Positions 6,730 to 8,110 of a stretch of 8,110 nt of DNA are shown here, in pieces. The stretch lies in the NCBI GenBank assembly GCA_022706175.1, contig JAKJDB010000097.1, forward strand, positions 1-8,110. Direction: 5' to 3'. Source of the stretch: Candidatus Zhuqueibacterota bacterium. Lineage in GTDB: Bacteria > KSB1 > UBA2214. The notes beneath the pieces are model-generated. The model worked only from the letters and a program-made list of their open reading frames with translations, ran no database searches and was not told the origin of the DNA. Made by a program: the position numbers and the translations under genes. Each line of letters begins with the position of its first letter. Within the stretch, counting starts at the first letter, position 1.

Positions 6730-8110
6730 ATGCGCGCCATTCAACTGATCGATTTGCTGGTGCTTATCTTTTATATGGGCTTGATGCTGGGCATCGGGTT
6801 GTATTTTCGCCGCTTTATGAAAGGCGCCAACGAATATTTCGCCGGCGGCAACATGATCCCATGGTGGGTGGGCGGCATCTCTCTGTATATGAGCAGCTTC
6901 ACCGCTTGGACTTTTACCGGCGCCGCCGGATTCGTCTATCATACGGGCTGGTTCGGCGTGCTCTATTTCTTAAGCTGGCCCATATCCTATTTCTTAGGCT
7001 ACCGTCTCACCGCCGCACGCTGGCGCCGATCCCGGGTGCTTTCGCCGGTCGAGTATGTTTCCACCCGCTTCAATCCTTTGACCCAGCAGATCCTGAGCTA
7101 CGTGCTGGTCACCAGCGGCCTTTTGACGCGCGGCATCACCCTGGTCGCCGTCTGCAAGATCATATCCGCCTCTGTGGGCTGGCCCATAGACTATATGATC
7201 ATCGGCACCGGTCTGGTCATGCTTCTGTACACGCTGCATGGGGGCCTGTGGGCGGTTTCCATCACCGATGTGGTGCAGTTCATCTTTCTGTTCGTCATTA
7301 CCGTAATTGTTACGCCGTTGAGCATCCAGAATGTCGGCGGCTTGCAGGCCCTGGTGCAAAAGCTGCCGCCGTTGACCCTGCATCACGAGTATGCCGGCAT
7401 GCCCTACGATCTTCATTATATCATCGCGTTTCTGCTGGTCAATTTTTTGAACGCCAACTGGGGCGCGGCTCAACGCTTTTACAGCGTCAAGGATGAGCGC
7501 GATGCCAAACGGGTCGGTCTTTTCTGCGCCGCTCTTTTTCTGACCGCCCCCATTCTGTTCGGTCTGCCCCCTTTGGCGGCCAAGCTGATGTGGCCGGACT
7601 TGTCCGCCGTCTCCTTTTTCACTCAATCCGGCCGTCCGGAGGATCTGATCTATCTCGGTATTGTCCTCACTTGGATTCCCAATGGCATGATCGGTTTTTT
7701 TATCGCCGCCATGTTTGCGGCCACCATGAGTTCCTTGTCCGGCGCCTATAATGTGGATTCTTCCATCATCGCCCGCGACCTGTACAAGGGGATGATCAAA
7801 CCAGATGCGACGAACGAGGACATGCTGCGCGTCGGCAAGATCGCCACGGTTTGCCTCGGTGTCATCACCATTCTCACCGCTTTGATCTATGCCAAGAGCG
7901 CACTGGGCATATTCAACCTGATGGTGGTGTTCGTATCGCTGTTTCAGGTGCCCATCGCCGTCCCCATGGTGTTCGGATTGATTTTTCGCAAGCCCTGCCG
8001 AAAGGCGGCCCTGGCCTCCATGCTAAGTGGATTGGCGGCCGGCTTTATTCTTCGTTTTGTAGTCGGTTGGACCGTGGGGCCGCGGATCTATGGCATGATC
8101 GTCATCTCGC
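6730..8110 (+). CDS. SSS-family sodium/solute symporter, N-terminal 460 residues (runs off the right edge)
   Basis: An inner-membrane secondary transporter that couples solute uptake to sodium entry through a LeuT-type fold. The ATG at 6730 has an AGGAA ribosome-binding site 5 nt upstream, and the frame stays open for 460 codons to the window end; family members are commonly 480-600 residues. Conserved blocks in order: EYFAGGNMIPWWVGGISLYM and the following Ser-Ser-Phe-Thr-Ala-Trp helix (35-60), LYTLHGGLWAVSITDVVQF (166-184), NWGAAQRFYSVKDERDAKR (243-261) and AAMFAATMSSLSGAYNVDSS (326-345). Ser334 and Ser335 in the last block are the likely sodium ligands by analogy with vSGLT. At least ten hydrophobic helices are visible. 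The substrate is not readable from sequence. Divergence from the lyase suggests a sugar, uronate or related breakdown product; this is inference. Confidence 0.93.
   Translation, partial: MRAIQLIDLLVLIFYMGLMLGIGLYFRRFMKGANEYFAGGNMIPWWVGGISLYMSSFTAWTFTGAAGFVYHTGWFGVLYFLSWPISYFLGYRLTAARWRRSRVLSPVEYVSTRFNPLTQQILSYVLVTSGLLTRGITLVAVCKIISASVGWPIDYMIIGTGLVMLLYTLHGGLWAVSITDVVQFIFLFVITVIVTPLSIQNVGGLQALVQKLPPLTLHHEYAGMPYDLHYIIAFLLVNFLNANWGAAQRFYSVKDERDAKRVGLFCAALFLTAPILFGLPPLAAKLMWPDLSAVSFFTQSGRPEDLIYLGIVLTWIPNGMIGFFIAAMFAATMSSLSGAYNVDSSIIARDLYKGMIKPDATNEDMLRVGKIATVCLGVITILTALIYAKSALGIFNLMVVFVSLFQVPIAVPMVFGLIFRKPCRKAALASMLSGLAAGFILRFVVGWTVGPRIYGMIVIS

Noticed and set aside
6585..7496. A 303-codon open frame on the + strand overlapping the symporter
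   Set aside because: The product is Arg/His-rich with no membrane segments or family motif, and it overlaps in another frame the clear SSS symporter that starts at 6730. It is a shadow of the real gene.
6994..7626. A 210-codon open frame on the - strand inside the symporter
   Set aside because: The product is Gln/Gly/Asp-rich and low in complexity, as expected for the complement of a hydrophobic transporter gene; no motif or convincing start.
1..8110. tRNA or rRNA genes, CRISPR repeats, insertion sequences, integrases or toxin-antitoxin pairs
   Set aside because: Read on both strands; no cloverleaf, regularly spaced repeats, transposase motif or small paired frames with support were found.

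Overview
The window looks like a chromosomal segment from a free-living Gram-negative bacterium of about 54% GC. It most resembles the FCB group, for example a KSB1/Calditrichota-type lineage or a Bacteroidota relative. Supporting hints are Sec signal peptides ending in Ala-Gln, a DUF1080 protein and a heparinase-type lyase next to an SSS symporter, and one exact Bacteroidota-style promoter motif. This assignment is inference only; no rRNA or other marker gene is present.

Layout. (1) Bases 2-1171, + strand: the C-terminal part of a divalent-metal ABC transporter permease (ABC-3 family), then after 27 nt a CDP-alcohol phosphatidyltransferase with a complete catalytic motif. (2) Bases 1171-1204: a strong hairpin with A/T tracts on both sides, serving as terminator for the genes converging on it. 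(3) Bases 1204-6564, - strand: three co-directional genes, read from right to left. They are a secreted heparinase II/III-type polysaccharide lyase, a U32-family protein of the RlhA/YdcP (23S rRNA hydroxylation) type, and a secreted DUF1080 (3-keto-disaccharide hydrolase-like) protein with an extra C-terminal domain. Gaps are 108 nt and 18 nt, so they probably form an operon. (4) Bases 6565-6729: a 165-nt divergent regulatory region with a candidate promoter for the lyase operon. (5) Bases 6730-8110, + strand: an SSS-family sodium/solute symporter that runs off the right edge. Its frame is open to the end of the window.

How the genes may work together (inference): the lyase and the DUF1080 protein are predicted to be exported and to act on glycans. 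The divergent symporter could import the released sugar or uronic-acid product. The U32 gene is a housekeeping-type RNA-modification gene lodged inside this carbohydrate cluster. The left-hand pair (metal uptake and phospholipid head-group transfer) is a separate unit.

I found no tRNA, rRNA, CRISPR array, insertion sequence or phage gene, and no gene-free stretch longer than 300 nt. Nothing here is a clear new defence or mobile system. The most interesting points are the glycan locus itself, the two-domain DUF1080 protein, and the region upstream of the U32 gene.
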